Below are positions 1 through 10,358 of a DNA stretch of 64,000 bases, piece after piece. Origin of the DNA: Nitrosomonas sp. (GTDB taxonomy: Bacteria; Pseudomonadota; Gammaproteobacteria; Burkholderiales; Nitrosomonadaceae); contig JAMWZY010000002.1 in NCBI GenBank assembly GCA_024281825.1, positions 186,001 to 250,000 of the forward strand, read 5' to 3'. Below the pieces are notes generated by a model. The model made no database searches. It saw only the letters and a program-made list of their open reading frames with translations, and was not told the origin of the DNA. The position numbers and the translations under genes are program-made. Every line of letters starts with the position of its first letter. The first letter of the stretch is position 1.

Positions 1-308
1 AAAATACCACGCGTTTCTTGATCATTGGCAATCAATGGGTTGATCCATCTGGCAAAGATAAAACTTCTTTAGCATTGTCCACGCATAATCGATCAGGTGC
101 CATTTATCAAATATTAGAACCACTCGCACGACACAATGTTAGTATGAGCCGCCTGGAATCACGACCATTACCCACAGGTCTGTGGAGTTACGCATTTTTT
201 ATCGATTTGGAAGGACATCAACACGACAACAATGTAGCGGCTGCACTCTCCGAAATACGAGAGAAAGCATCTTTCCTGAAAGTATTGGGATCATATCCAT
301 CCTCTTAG
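1..308 (+). CDS. pheA: Prephenate dehydratase / chorismate mutase, C-terminal part (partial)
   Basis: This is the 3' end of a gene that begins before the window; the frame opens at base 3. The visible protein is the C-terminal ACT regulatory domain of the P-protein, which makes phenylpyruvate from chorismate via prephenate. It begins with TTRFLIIG, the junction between the dehydratase and ACT domains. The phenylalanine-binding motifs follow: a GALV-like GAIYQ and ESRP within RLESRPLPTG. Feedback inhibition by phenylalanine is expected from the family. hisC, a DAHP synthase gene and tyrA follow on the same strand, a common betaproteobacterial order. Confidence 0.93.
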   Translation, partial: NTTRFLIIGNQWVDPSGKDKTSLALSTHNRSGAIYQILEPLARHNVSMSRLESRPLPTGLWSYAFFIDLEGHQHDNNVAAALSEIREKASFLKVLGSYPSS

Positions 309-383
309 CTTGGCACCACGAACCATTATCTACCCTGCTTAATATTTCATTAAATCAATTTCTTGTAAGAATTACCTTTTTTT

Positions 384-1502
384 ATGAATCTTTGTGACTT
401 CGTTCCGGAAAACATCCGTTTAATCCAACCTTACCAACCAGGCAAGCCGATTTCCGAGCTAGCACGGGAAATTGGGTTGGATGCAAGTACTATTATCAAG
501 CTTGCTTCCAACGAGAATCCACTGGGCGTTAGTCCATTAGCATTAGATGCCATGATTAACGCCATGCAAAATGTGGCATTGTATCCGGACGGCAGTGGTT
601 TCGAATTAAAAGCTGCTTTATCACGCCATTATGATGTTAAACCTGAGCAAATCATTCTCGGTAATGGCTCTAACGACGTGTTGGATTTAGCTGCGCGCAT
701 ATTTCTTAAGCCCGGTGCATCAGCAGTTTACTCGCAGCATGCTTTTGCAGTATACCCCCTAGTAGTACAAATTACCGGTGCACATGGCATTCAAGTTCCC
801 GCCCGAGATTATGGTCACGATCTGCCTGCCATGCTGGATGCCATCAAATCAGAAACACGCATAGTATTTATCGCCAATCCCAATAATCCAACAGGCACAA
901 TATCCAACACCGATGATTTGTATCGTTTCATTGGTCGAGTATCAAGAGACGTATTGATTGTGCTCGATGAAGCTTATTACGAATACTTACCGGAAATCAA
1001 CAAAACCAACAGCATTCAGTGGTTGAAAGAATTTCCCAATTTGGTTGTTACGCGGACTTTCTCAAAAATTTATGGCTTAGCGGGTGCTCGTATCGGCTTT
1101 GCCATCGCTCACCCCGATGTCGCTGATTTAATGAATCGTGTGCGGCAACCATTCAACGTAAGCAGTATTGGCTTAGTAGGTGCCTTAGCGGCGTTAAATG
1201 ATAGTGAGTTTGTTCAAAAATCCTATGCATTGAATCGAGCAGGAATGTTGCAGCTCACAGATGGTTTCCGCAAGCTCAATATCGAATTTATACCCTCTGT
1301 TGGTAATTTCATCAGCTTCTGTATCGAAGGTGATGCAGCCAATATACCCAAGGTGTATCAGAGTCTGTTGCACCAAGGCATCATTATCCGTCCACTCGGT
1401 ATTTATGAAATGCCTCATCATTTAAGAGTGACAATCGGCTTAGCTTCAGAAAACGAACGCTTTTTACATGCACTCGAATACGCTTTAGGAGAGCTAGTAT
1501 GA
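384..1502 (+). CDS. hisC: Histidinol-phosphate aminotransferase (HisC, aromatic-cluster paralogue)
   Basis: A fold-type I PLP aminotransferase of 372 residues, the usual HisC length. It has the ASNENPLG substrate/PLP motif (41-48), ANPNNPTG (164-171), DEAYYEY (195-201) and the Schiff-base lysine K228 in [17 protein letters not shown]. The family converts imidazole-acetol phosphate to histidinol phosphate. Copies placed between pheA and tyrA often also transaminate aromatic keto acids, which is inferred here from context only. Its TGA stop overlaps the ATG of the next gene (ATGA), suggesting translational coupling. Confidence 0.92.
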   Translation: MNLCDFVPENIRLIQPYQPGKPISELAREIGLDASTIIKLASNENPLGVSPLALDAMINAMQNVALYPDGSGFELKAALSRHYDVKPEQIILGNGSNDVLDLAARIFLKPGASAVYSQHAFAVYPLVVQITGAHGIQVPARDYGHDLPAMLDAIKSETRIVFIANPNNPTGTISNTDDLYRFIGRVSRDVLIVLDEAYYEYLPEINKTNSIQWLKEFPNLVVTRTFSKIYGLAGARIGFAIAHPDVADLMNRVRQPFNVSSIGLVGALAALNDSEFVQKSYALNRAGMLQLTDGFRKLNIEFIPSVGNFISFCIEGDAANIPKVYQSLLHQGIIIRPLGIYEMPHHLRVTIGLASENERFLHALEYALGELV

Positions 1503-2515
1503 TAATTGTAATGAAAAAAACGGCTACCGAAGAGCAGATCGATTCAGTAACCGAAAAAATCAAAGCTGCCGGACACGACACTAATATTTCGCGCGGTACT
1601 AATCGAATTGTAATTGGCGCCATTGGCGACGAAAGTAAGCTTACTCCGGAAATGTTTGACCCCATGCCTGGCGTAGAATTTTCGATGCACATCGTCAAGC
1701 AATACAAAATTGTCTCCAGAGAATCTCACACGACCAACTCCATCATCGATATACGAGGGATTCCAATCGGCGGCAAGCAAATTCAAGTAATTGCCGGTCC
1801 CTGTTCAGTTGAAACTCAAGCACAAATGGATTTGGCGGCGCAACAAGTCGTTGCATCAGGATGCCGCTTGATGCGTGGCGGCGCCTTTAAACCACGTACG
1901 AGTCCCTATACTTTTCAGGGCACCGGCGTCGATGGATTAAAAATATTCCGTACAGCAGCTGACAAATATCATTTACCGATTGTCACTGAACTAATGGATG
2001 TCCGCATGCTAGATACTTTTCTTGAGCAAGATGTTGATCTGATTCAAATCGGCACGCGTAATATGCAAAATTTTGATCTTCTGAAAGAAGTTGGGCGTAT
2101 TAATAAGCCCGTCATTCTCAAACGTGGTTTATCTGCAACTATCGCTGAATGGTTAATGGCTGCAGAATATATTGCTGCGGGTGGGAATCATCAAATTATT
2201 TTTTGCGAACGTGGTATCCGCACCTTCGAAACAGCTTATCGCAATGTCTTGGACATCACATGCATACCCGTTCTAAAACGAGAAACTCATCTCCCGGTTA
2301 TCATCGATCCATCACATGCGGGTGGAAAATCATGGATGGTTCCTGCACTAGCACGTGCAGCGATTGCGGCAGGCGCTGATGGTTTATTGATAGAAATGCA
2401 CCCCAACCCTTGTGAGGCCTGGTGCGATTCGGATCAAGCCTTGAGCCCACAAGAACTCAATCAACTGATGGAATCGCTGAACGATATTGCGCGAGCTATT
2501 GGCCGCAGTATATAA
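1499..2515 (+). CDS. aroF: 3-deoxy-7-phosphoheptulonate (DAHP) synthase, type I-beta
   Basis: First enzyme of the shikimate pathway, condensing phosphoenolpyruvate and erythrose 4-phosphate. The 338-residue protein has an N-terminal ferredoxin-like/ACT-type regulatory domain (about 1-70) and a TIM barrel. The barrel carries AGPCSVE (99-105), [17 protein letters not shown] (125-141) and [10 protein letters not shown] near the C-terminus. An N-terminal ferredoxin-like domain identifies the I-beta branch (Bacillus/Thermotoga-like), not AroG/AroH. It overlaps the hisC stop by four bases and is followed 30 bp later by tyrA. The paralogue symbol is by convention only. Confidence 0.92.
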   Translation: MIIVMKKTATEEQIDSVTEKIKAAGHDTNISRGTNRIVIGAIGDESKLTPEMFDPMPGVEFSMHIVKQYKIVSRESHTTNSIIDIRGIPIGGKQIQVIAGPCSVETQAQMDLAAQQVVASGCRLMRGGAFKPRTSPYTFQGTGVDGLKIFRTAADKYHLPIVTELMDVRMLDTFLEQDVDLIQIGTRNMQNFDLLKEVGRINKPVILKRGLSATIAEWLMAAEYIAAGGNHQIIFCERGIRTFETAYRNVLDITCIPVLKRETHLPVIIDPSHAGGKSWMVPALARAAIAAGADGLLIEMHPNPCEAWCDSDQALSPQELNQLMESLNDIARAIGRSI

Positions 2516-2545
2516 ATAGCACGCAGCATCCATCACGAAAATACT

Positions 2546-3430
2546 ATGAAAAACCAAACCACCCCGCACATTAAGAAACTTGTCATCATCGGTGTAGGTT
2601 TGATCGGCGGATCATTTGCACTCGCATTGCGCCAAGCTGGCATGGTCCAACATATCACAGGTATCGGTCGCAATCCAGAAAACATGCAGCGTGCCTTGGA
2701 GCAGCGCGTGATCGACGAAATTTCCGATAATTACGCTACAGCGCTCATTGACGCAGACTTGCTGTTTCTCGCTATGCCGGTTGGACAAACCGAACTGATC
2801 ATGGCAAAAATTGCACCTCACTTAGAGCCAGACACGATCATCACGGATGCCGGAAGCACCAAACAAGATGTTATTACTTCCGCTCTGAAGCATCTTCCAT
2901 CGCACAATATCGCCAACTTTGTTCCCGGCCATCCTATTGCAGGTACAGAACAAAGCGGCGTAACAGCAGCGCAATCTAATTTATATGAGGGCAAGCATGT
3001 GGTTCTAACACCTCTTGAACAAACTTGTCCAGCAGCACTCAAAATAGTCCGTCAATTGTGGCAGGCATGCGGTGCAAGAATTTCGACCATGCATGCTAAT
3101 GAACATGATCAAATATTAGCCATCACCAGCCATTTACCACACGTATTAGCGTTCACTATGATGCGTTATCTGCATCACAGCACTAACAATCCCGACAGTC
3201 TACTCCGTTTTGCGGGCAGTGGATTTCGAGACTTCACCCGTATCGCTGGTAGCTCCCCGGAAATGTGGCGTGACATTTGTTTGGCAAACCGCGATCAACT
3301 CCTCAAGCAGATAGAAGCTTACAATACAGAACTAAAAGCCGTGCAAGCATTGCTGGAACAAAAAGACCAGGAGGGTTTAGAGCAATTATTTCAACAGGCC
3401 CAAGCAATTCGGCAAACTTGGTACAACTAA
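2546..3430 (+). CDS. tyrA: Prephenate dehydrogenase
   Basis: A 294-residue TyrA that oxidatively decarboxylates prephenate (or arogenate) for tyrosine synthesis. The N-terminal Rossmann motif is GVGLIGG (16-22), followed by DADLLFLAMPVGQTE, TDAGSTKQDV and the catalytic-histidine segment FVPGHPIAGTEQSGV. The C-terminal half is the helical dimerisation domain. No ACT domain is fused, so feedback control must differ from ACT-bearing homologues. It is the last gene of the pheA-hisC-aroF-tyrA run. aroA, which often follows in betaproteobacteria, is not present here. Confidence 0.93.
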   Translation: MKNQTTPHIKKLVIIGVGLIGGSFALALRQAGMVQHITGIGRNPENMQRALEQRVIDEISDNYATALIDADLLFLAMPVGQTELIMAKIAPHLEPDTIITDAGSTKQDVITSALKHLPSHNIANFVPGHPIAGTEQSGVTAAQSNLYEGKHVVLTPLEQTCPAALKIVRQLWQACGARISTMHANEHDQILAITSHLPHVLAFTMMRYLHHSTNNPDSLLRFAGSGFRDFTRIAGSSPEMWRDICLANRDQLLKQIEAYNTELKAVQALLEQKDQEGLEQLFQQAQAIRQTWYN

Positions 3431-4093
3431 ATCGGGTGGTTCATTGTCAAAAATATTAAATGTAGAAACTATTACAACACCGTAACTGTTTATTCGATCG
3501 ACTTAAAAACCAATCCACTACTTGATTAGGTCTGATAGTACAAGCAATTGCTGTAAATATTCGCATAAGATTATTGCGAAATGTAAGCGTTCAATAAATC
3601 TTCCTTTCCAATTCAGCGTCTGTGAGAAAAACGATTAACGCGATTCACGGATTTACGAATCCCTTAGGTTTTCTAAATTTTATGCTCCGGTATTTGCAAT
3701 CCCTTGTAATTTATTTTTGCCCTGATAATAAAGTAAGGTGATTCGTGATAAATATCAGGACAAAAATACTAATTGAATAGAGTAAACATCCCAGTAGGAA
3801 ATTTATAGATTGCAGGAGTCAAGGCGTGTTCAAAATGTGCAACAATTAGAATGCGTTAGATAGATTGGGTACGGATAAAATATACGCGCTGCTTTGCAGT
3901 TTATTAAATCGTAATAACTGGTTATGTGATAGATATCACTGAATATTCTAAGTAAAGATTATAAAGTTAATATCAGTAAGAACTCGGTCTATAAATGTGA
4001 ATTATTAAATTTAATATTAAGGCAAGTATTCTTATATTTTTATTATGTTAGATTTTTTGATTATTCCAAATTTTTTTATTTCAGTGTAGGTGT
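3431..4093. other. Intergenic stretch, no gene recognised
   Basis: About 660 bp of AT-rich sequence between tyrA and the galactose-oxidase-like gene. No convincing coding frame or RNA gene was seen. A short imperfect inverted repeat (CCTGATA at 3721, TATCAGG at 3753) is the only structure noticed. The final 100 bp are very AT-rich and probably hold the promoter of the downstream gene. Confidence 0.5.
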
Positions 4094-5671
4094 ATGATGG
4101 TTGCTAAACAGTTTACTTGTGTTATTTCTTTCAAGCTACAAAGCTTAATTCAGGGCTTTATAGTTGCGCTAACTCTTTTAGCGGTTCTACAAAGCTATTC
4201 TTCGATTGCTTCTGCAGCATCATCTGCGCATATCAAAGGAGCGTTTGGCCCACTACATAATTGGCCCATCATTCCTATTGCAATGATGCTGATGCCCGAT
4301 GGTCGAGTATTTGCCTATGGAACAAATACAGCAGGTGCACAAGGCGCAACAATGTATTATGCAATTTGGGATCCTAATTTAGGGACCAATATCAATGCAT
4401 TTACAGTTTTGCCAAATACAACCAACACTGATATTTTTTGTGCCGGTCATGCACTCATTCCAGCCACAGGTCAAGCTCTAATTGTCGGTGGAGATGCACT
4501 AGTAAATGGATTGCGCAATTACGCCAATAGCGACGTCAATATTTTTGATCCAGCAACTGACACATTAATACGTCAACCACAGCAGATGGCTTATAAACGT
4601 TGGTATGCAACGAGTGTTACCATGCCAAACGGGGAGCATGTTGTTCTTGGTGGACGGAATGATCGGTTTTTTGCCGGATCCACAACGAAACCTGCGACCA
4701 CTGCTTCTTATTCACCTACTCCGGAAGTTCGTGCCATCGACGGAAGCTGGCGTTCACTTACAACCGCAACCGACGATTATGCTTATGGGGCCTTAGGTGC
4801 AGCTTCCTGGTACTATCCTCGTGCATGGGTAAATCCTCAAGGTAAAATATTCATTCTTTCTCATTGGGATGCCGCATACAAGCTGGATATAACCAATACC
4901 GGCACAGTAACGAAATATCAAACCACAAAACCCAAATCAGGTCGTTGGGAATTACCGAGCGTAATGTATGCCCCAGGTAAAATATTTTCTTTGCGTCGGA
5001 ATCGCACGGCTATTACCGTAAATATCAATGGTAGCGGTGATCCGGTAGTCAGCCCTGCAGGCACACCGAGTGTTGAACGTTTGTACGGAAGCACTACAGT
5101 ATTAGCGGATGGAAAAGTTTGGATTAATGGAGGATCCTCTTCAGGAAATAGCCTAACAGGTGCAACATTGACTACCGAGCTTTGGAATCCTGCAACCAAT
5201 ACATGGTCTATGGCAGCCAATGCCTCGACCTACAGGCTTTATCACTCTACATCTCTCTTGTTGCCGGATGGCACAATAATCACCGGAGGCGGTGGAGCAC
5301 CTGGGCCTCTCAAACAATTAAATGGTGAAATTTACTATCCACCTTATTTGTTCAAAAAAGATGGCAGCGGTCAGCTTGCCTTTAGACCGGAAATTATCGA
5401 TGCGCCAACAACGACTATAGGATGGAATCAAAATTTTTCTGTGGAATCAGACGAGGTCATTAGTCGTGTGACACTTTTACGAGTGGGCGCTGTAACGCAT
5501 AATCTTGATGCCGAAGCCCGTTTCTTCAATCTTGCAGTACCCATAAAGAATAAAATTGTAACGCTTAAAACCCCTGCAAACGCTAATATTGCACCACCAG
5601 GATATTATATGTTGTTTGTTTGGAATTCGATTGGCGTGCCTTCAATTGCAAGAATCATTCACATTAGTTAG
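4094..5671 (+). CDS. Secreted galactose-oxidase-like (kelch/DUF1929) copper radical oxidase
   Basis: A 525-residue exported protein with an N-terminal signal sequence (hydrophobic 20-34, cleavage likely near ASA-A at 39-43). A kelch beta-propeller and a C-terminal E-set/DUF1929 domain (about 430-525) follow. Residues matching the galactose oxidase Cys-Tyr cofactor and copper site are all present: C116 (IFCAGH), Y171 (RWYATS), Y383-H384 (RLYHST) and H469 (GAVTHN). This predicts a copper radical oxidase acting on primary alcohols or aldehydes outside the cytoplasm; the substrate is unknown. It is a single gene, convergent with uvrB. The start is a double ATG; the second is equally possible. Confidence 0.8.
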   Translation: MMVAKQFTCVISFKLQSLIQGFIVALTLLAVLQSYSSIASAASSAHIKGAFGPLHNWPIIPIAMMLMPDGRVFAYGTNTAGAQGATMYYAIWDPNLGTNINAFTVLPNTTNTDIFCAGHALIPATGQALIVGGDALVNGLRNYANSDVNIFDPATDTLIRQPQQMAYKRWYATSVTMPNGEHVVLGGRNDRFFAGSTTKPATTASYSPTPEVRAIDGSWRSLTTATDDYAYGALGAASWYYPRAWVNPQGKIFILSHWDAAYKLDITNTGTVTKYQTTKPKSGRWELPSVMYAPGKIFSLRRNRTAITVNINGSGDPVVSPAGTPSVERLYGSTTVLADGKVWINGGSSSGNSLTGATLTTELWNPATNTWSMAANASTYRLYHSTSLLLPDGTIITGGGGAPGPLKQLNGEIYYPPYLFKKDGSGQLAFRPEIIDAPTTTIGWNQNFSVESDEVISRVTLLRVGAVTHNLDAEARFFNLAVPIKNKIVTLKTPANANIAPPGYYMLFVWNSIGVPSIARIIHIS

Positions 5672-5694
5672 TAATAAAGCATTGACCATCGACC

Positions 5695-5728
5695 AAGGAG
5701 TTACAGCAGCACGATTCGGTAACTCCTT
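5695..5728. terminator. Hairpin between convergent genes
   Basis: A 10-bp perfect stem (AAGGAGTTAC / GTAACTCCTT) with a 14-base loop lies between the galactose-oxidase-like gene and uvrB, touching the uvrB stop codon. No long T tract follows on either strand. It may serve as a bidirectional terminator or an mRNA 3' stabiliser. Confidence 0.45.
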
Positions 5729-7757
5729 AGGTTGAAATCGAAAAACCAATTAGCAGTTTATTCTTAAGAGCTTTGAGTTCATCGCGATATTGTGCAGCTT
5801 GCTCAAATTCTAAATTTTTAGCCGCAGTATGCATCTTCTTCTCAATACGCTGAATCTCCTTGGAAAGCTGTGTTTCGCTCATGGTGTTATAGCGTGCTTG
5901 CTGTTGCGCAACCTTGAAATCTTGTTGTGCAGTTTCCGAGTTGTACACACCATCAATTAAATCTTTGATACGTTTACTGACAGAGCGCGGAGTAATTTGG
6001 TTGCGCTGATTGTGTTGAATTTGCTTTTTCCTTCGACGATTAGTTTCATCAATGGCTGTACGCATGGATCTCGTAATCGTATCTGCGTATAAAATAGCGG
6101 TGCCATTGATATGGCGCGCTGCACGACCGATAGTCTGAATTAAGGAGCGTTCAGAACGTAAAAACCCCTCCTTATCCGCATCCAGTATCGCCACAAGAGA
6201 CACTTCAGGAATATCCAACCCCTCACGCAGTAAATTAATACCAATTAACACATCAAACTGACCCAAGCGTAAATCACGAATAATTTCGACGCGCTCGACC
6301 GTATCAATATCCGAGTGCAAGTAGCGTACTTTGATGCGGTGCTCAGAAAAATAATCGGTCAGATCTTCCGCCATACGCTTGGTCAATGTTGTAACCAACA
6401 CACGCTCATTTTTATTCGTGCGCACAGTGATCTCAGACATCAAATCATCGACTTGGGTTGTAACGGGGCGAATATCAATGATGGGATCGACCAAACCAGT
6501 GGGACGCACTACCTGCTCAACCACTTGACCGCTGTGCAATGCTTCATAATTTGCAGGCGTTGCCGAAACAAATATAGTTTGCGGCATCCTACGCTCAAAT
6601 TCCTCGAACTGAAGTGGTCGGTTGTCCAGCGCCGAAGGCAAGCGGAAACCATAATTCACCAGATTTTCCTTACGGGCTCGATCACCGCGATACATACCGC
6701 CGATTTGCGGTACTGTGACATGGCTTTCATCAATGATCATCAAGGCATTTGATGGCAAATAATCCAGCAAAGTTGGCGGTGGCTCGCCAGGTCTTTTACC
6801 AGATAGATGCCGAGAATAATTTTCAATGCCTTTACAAAACCCCAGTTCATTTAACATCTCCAAATCAAACCGCGTACGCTGCTCTAGACGTTGTGCCTCC
6901 ACCAAACGCTGTTCTTGGTAAAAATGCTCTAATCGTTCACGGAGCTCAATTTTGATAGTTTCGATCGCTCGCAAAGTAGTCGATCGCGGCGTGACATAGT
7001 GACTGGATGGATAAACAGTATAGCGTAAGAGCTTTTGTAAAATGCGCCCCGTCAACGGATCGAATAATGCCAAGCTATCTACTTCATCATCGAATAATGT
7101 CACACGTACAGCAGCCTCAGAGTTTTCTGCCGGAAAAATATCGACCACATCACCTCGAACGCGAAACACACCGCGCTTAAACTCCAATTCATTACGGTCA
7201 TACTGCATTTCAGTCAATCGCTTAATAATGTCACGCTGGACAATTTTTTCACCATTACGCAAATGTAAAATCATGCCATGATAGTCCACCGGATCGCCAA
7301 TACCATAGATACATGATACTGTTGCAACAATGATCGCATCATCGCGTTCGAGTAAAGACTTGGTCGCCGACAATCGCATCTGTTCAATATGGTCATTGAT
7401 ACTAGAGTCTTTTTCGATAAACAAATCACGCGCAGGCACATAGGCTTCCGGTTGATAATAATCATAATAGGAGACAAAATACTCGATAGCATTTTCCGGA
7501 AAAAACTCACGCATTTCTGCGTAAAGTTGAGCGGCAAGGGTTTTATTGGGCGCCATCACGATAGCCGGTCGTCCTAACCGTGCAATCATATTAGCAATCG
7601 TATATGTTTTTCCTGAACCAGTAACGCCGAGTAATGTCTGGAAAGCAAGCCCGTCATGAATACCTTCGATGAGTTTCTCAATTGCCATCGGTTGATCCCC
7701 TGCCGGTTCAAATGCTTGATGAAGTTTATAGGGACTATTGGGGAAGGTAATGATCAC
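5727..7757 (-). CDS. uvrB: UvrABC system protein B
   Basis: Excinuclease subunit B for nucleotide excision repair, 676 residues. It has Walker A GVTGSGKT (44-51), the beta-hairpin region [12 protein letters not shown] that clamps damaged DNA, the DESH helicase motif, and helicase motifs VI (QTIGRAARH) and V ([15 protein letters not shown]). The C-terminal UVR motif that binds UvrC is also present. The start is GTG at 7757. No clear Shine-Dalgarno is visible, but the protein aligns with family members from this point. It is divergent from aspC across a 78-bp gap and convergent with the oxidase gene. Confidence 0.97.
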   Translation of the reverse strand: MIITFPNSPYKLHQAFEPAGDQPMAIEKLIEGIHDGLAFQTLLGVTGSGKTYTIANMIARLGRPAIVMAPNKTLAAQLYAEMREFFPENAIEYFVSYYDYYQPEAYVPARDLFIEKDSSINDHIEQMRLSATKSLLERDDAIIVATVSCIYGIGDPVDYHGMILHLRNGEKIVQRDIIKRLTEMQYDRNELEFKRGVFRVRGDVVDIFPAENSEAAVRVTLFDDEVDSLALFDPLTGRILQKLLRYTVYPSSHYVTPRSTTLRAIETIKIELRERLEHFYQEQRLVEAQRLEQRTRFDLEMLNELGFCKGIENYSRHLSGKRPGEPPPTLLDYLPSNALMIIDESHVTVPQIGGMYRGDRARKENLVNYGFRLPSALDNRPLQFEEFERRMPQTIFVSATPANYEALHSGQVVEQVVRPTGLVDPIIDIRPVTTQVDDLMSEITVRTNKNERVLVTTLTKRMAEDLTDYFSEHRIKVRYLHSDIDTVERVEIIRDLRLGQFDVLIGINLLREGLDIPEVSLVAILDADKEGFLRSERSLIQTIGRAARHINGTAILYADTITRSMRTAIDETNRRRKKQIQHNQRNQITPRSVSKRIKDLIDGVYNSETAQQDFKVAQQQARYNTMSETQLSKEIQRIEKKMHTAAKNLEFEQAAQYRDELKALKNKLLIGFSIST

Positions 7758-7835
7758 AGGTATAATTCCATTAATAACTTTGTTTCAATAATATTTTAAC
7801 ACGCTGCTTTATTTACTATCGTACAAGGATTTTTT

Positions 7836-9029
7836 GTGGAACTTTCTCATCGCGTTCAAAGCATTAAGCCATCCCCTACTCTCGCAGTTACTGCACGTGC
7901 TGCAAAATTGAAAGCTGAAGGCAAAGACATCATTGGTTTAGGGGCGGGCGAACCTGATTTTGACACCCCGCAGCACATTAAAGATGCCGCAATCACTGCA
8001 ATCAATAAAGGTCTTACAAAATACACGCCCGTTGGCGGCACCCCAGGTTTAAAAAATGCGATTATAGGAAAATTCAAGCGCGAAAATGACTTTGATTTCG
8101 AAACCAAGCAAATTCTGGTTTCATGTGGTGGTAAACAAAGTTTTTTTAATCTCGTTTTGGCGACAATTGATCCTGGTGACGAGGTAATTATTCCTGCGCC
8201 TTATTGGGTTTCTTATCCTGATATTGTATTAATAGCTGAAGGCAAGCCAATATTTATTAATACAGGTATTGAGCAGAATTTTAAAATCTCTGCTCAACAA
8301 CTGGAAGCAGCCATTACGCCAAAGACCAAGATGTTTGTGATCAATAGTCCAAGCAATCCATCAGGAGCGGTTTATTCTTTAGATGAACTAAAAGCGCTGG
8401 GGGCAGTACTGCGTAAACATCCGCACATTCTTATTGCAACTGATGACATGTACGAACATATTTTATTGTCAGATCAGAAATTTGTGAATATTGCCAATGC
8501 TTGCCCCGATCTATTGCCACAAACCATAGTGCTCAATGGGGTATCTAAAGCATATGCGATGACTGGTTGGCGGATCGGTTACTGTGGAGGATCCACGAAA
8601 ATCATTACTGCGATGGAGAATATTCAATCCCAAAGTACTTCAAATCCCAGTTCGATATCTCAGGCAGCTGCAGAAGTTGCGCTTAATGGCGATCAATCCT
8701 GCATTAAACCAATGGTAACTGCGTTTAAAGAACGCAATCATTTTATTACAGAGCAACTCAACAAAATAAAAGGCATGAAATGCCTAGCTTCCAATGGTGC
8801 ATTTTATGCTTTCGTGGATATTCGTTCCACAATGGAAGAACTCTATTCGAAAAAATTACTTGCCACTCAAAACGATATCGCATTTAGCGAGTACCTACTG
8901 GAACATGCTGGAGTAGCCGTGGTTCCCGGCTCTGCTTTCGGATGTGAGGGATATATGCGCTTGTCTTTTGCTACTTCAATGGAAAATTTGAAGCAGGCGA
9001 TAAAACGTATGCAAGAACTATTGCGATAA
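7836..9029 (+). CDS. aspC: Aspartate aminotransferase (class I, subgroup Ib)
   Basis: A 397-residue PLP enzyme interconverting aspartate/2-oxoglutarate and oxaloacetate/glutamate. The sequence shows LGAGEPDFDTP (35-45), SPSNPSGAVY (171-180) and the PLP lysine K238 in NGVSKAYAMTGWRIGY. The short N-terminus and GEPDFDTP motif place it in the Ib group, which often has some prephenate aminotransferase activity; that would fit the nearby aromatic genes but is only inferred. The start is GTG with AAGGA about 8 bases upstream. Confidence 0.92.
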   Translation: MELSHRVQSIKPSPTLAVTARAAKLKAEGKDIIGLGAGEPDFDTPQHIKDAAITAINKGLTKYTPVGGTPGLKNAIIGKFKRENDFDFETKQILVSCGGKQSFFNLVLATIDPGDEVIIPAPYWVSYPDIVLIAEGKPIFINTGIEQNFKISAQQLEAAITPKTKMFVINSPSNPSGAVYSLDELKALGAVLRKHPHILIATDDMYEHILLSDQKFVNIANACPDLLPQTIVLNGVSKAYAMTGWRIGYCGGSTKIITAMENIQSQSTSNPSSISQAAAEVALNGDQSCIKPMVTAFKERNHFITEQLNKIKGMKCLASNGAFYAFVDIRSTMEELYSKKLLATQNDIAFSEYLLEHAGVAVVPGSAFGCEGYMRLSFATSMENLKQAIKRMQELLR

Positions 9030-9052
9030 GAGTTCTTTTGATTAAATATTTG

Positions 9053-9592
9053 CTAGTGGATAGCTGCTAGCATTGCTGCCTTTTTTGTTTTTCCAGCACG
9101 AGAAGGAATATTGCAAAGCCCACAAACATGATTGGAATGTATTTCCAGCGAATGCACAACAAACTTCCCGCGACAACTTACACAAGGTGCAATACATAAA
9201 ACACCGCTATCGATAAAACGTATCAGCGTCCATGCGCGAGTAAGACTAAGCACTTTATCCAATTCATTTACTTTAATATGTTCCATGTACAAACGATAGC
9301 TCTTAATCAAAGCATCAATTCCGTCCACACCCGTATTAGTCACTACATAATTATATATATTGATAAAAAGTGAAGAATGCATGTTAGGTTGCCAACTCAT
9401 AAACCAATCTTCAGAGTAAGGCAACATACCTTTCGGTGGTGACACGCCTCTAATTTCCTTATATAACTTCACCAAGCGTTCGCGACTCAAATTGGTATTC
9501 ATTTCCAAAACTTGCAGCCTTGCTCCTAACGAAATTAATTCAGTAGCAAGTTGAATCTGCTTGGCTTCAGTTATAATGCTTTTATTACGCAT
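9053..9592 (-). CDS. flhC: Flagellar transcriptional activator FlhC
   Basis: FlhC subunit of the FlhD4C2 master regulator that switches on class II flagellar genes. The 179-residue protein keeps all four zinc-binding cysteines at the classical spacing and positions: C137, C140 (CVSC) and C157, C160 (CGLC). The family-typical segment WFMSWQPNMHSSLF is at 63-76. It lies 11 bp downstream of flhD in the same operon. flgM and flgN occur 17 kb away in the window, so the flagellar regulon is dispersed. Confidence 0.94.
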   Translation of the reverse strand: MRNKSIITEAKQIQLATELISLGARLQVLEMNTNLSRERLVKLYKEIRGVSPPKGMLPYSEDWFMSWQPNMHSSLFINIYNYVVTNTGVDGIDALIKSYRLYMEHIKVNELDKVLSLTRAWTLIRFIDSGVLCIAPCVSCRGKFVVHSLEIHSNHVCGLCNIPSRAGKTKKAAMLAAIH

Positions 9593-9603
9593 AGCATCGC
9601 TCC

Positions 9604-9927
9604 CTATATCATCGCTTCTGCAGACTTACCTGCCATTAAAATAGAAGCATGCGATTTAGCTACAGATTGATCTCGGCTATCGGTAGATAACATTTCCGCA
9701 ATTAAACGATCATCAAATCGGAAACGACACAGCAACATGTTTGATGCTGCCATTTTTATCAGTTGTGCAGAAGTTAATTGTTCCAATATATCAGCAACAT
9801 CTTGGTTAATGCCTAACCGATACATCGCCGATACTCTGTCCTCACGCAGCATTTGTTTGGCTAGTAGCATATAGCTTAAATTAATGTCTCTGATTTCATC
9901 GAGAATTTGATTTGAGTCCATTTGCAC
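9604..9927 (-). CDS. flhD: Flagellar transcriptional activator FlhD
   Basis: A 107-residue partner of FlhC, mostly helical. It shows the FlhD features EIRDINLSYMLLAKQMLRED and GINQDVADILEQLTSAQLIKMA. The length matches the family (about 105-120). It is the first gene of flhDC. Its promoter should lie in the 430-bp AT-rich region shared divergently with the response-regulator gene. Confidence 0.93.
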   Translation of the reverse strand: MQMDSNQILDEIRDINLSYMLLAKQMLREDRVSAMYRLGINQDVADILEQLTSAQLIKMAASNMLLCRFRFDDRLIAEMLSTDSRDQSVAKSHASILMAGKSAEAMI

Positions 9928-10358
9928 AATCTCCGATTAGTAAAAAGTATTTAAATTTAAACTAGAAGTTATCTGCCTAGTGTAGAAGGTATTTTCAATG
10001 ATGCAAGAATTGAAGTAAATGGAAATTATGCTTAAACAGTGTTAGGTAATCTACTCATTCCCATATAGGAAAATTACCTACAAAATTATCTAATTGGAAC
10101 CTAAAAACAGATTTAAAATTTCTACCATAATATATAAAAGCATCCTCGCTAAATAGAAGATTTAGTCGTATTTCTTATTAATCATTTTCAATAAAATTTT
10201 CTATTCATGAGCCTAAATCGCATGTTCGAGAGGAATTACCAATATGCTTACTTACAATAAACATTTTATAAAAATTTAAAGTTCTAACCACAAAATCCGA
10301 AGTTATAAGTTATAAATGACTCGCTCCTACATCTTTATAACTAGTTAAGCAGGAAGAA
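9928..10358. promoter_or_regulatory. Divergent upstream region of flhDC and a NarL-type regulator gene
   Basis: 431 bp of AT-rich sequence with no coding frame. flhDC control regions are usually long because many regulators act there, so this probably carries promoters in both directions. AGGAAG lies just ahead of the ATG at 10359. No individual operator could be assigned by eye. Confidence 0.4.

Noticed and set aside
3721-3759. Inverted repeat CCTGATA / TATCAGG in the tyrA downstream region
   Set aside because: Only seven bases, distant from both genes, no T tract; not enough to call a terminator or operator.
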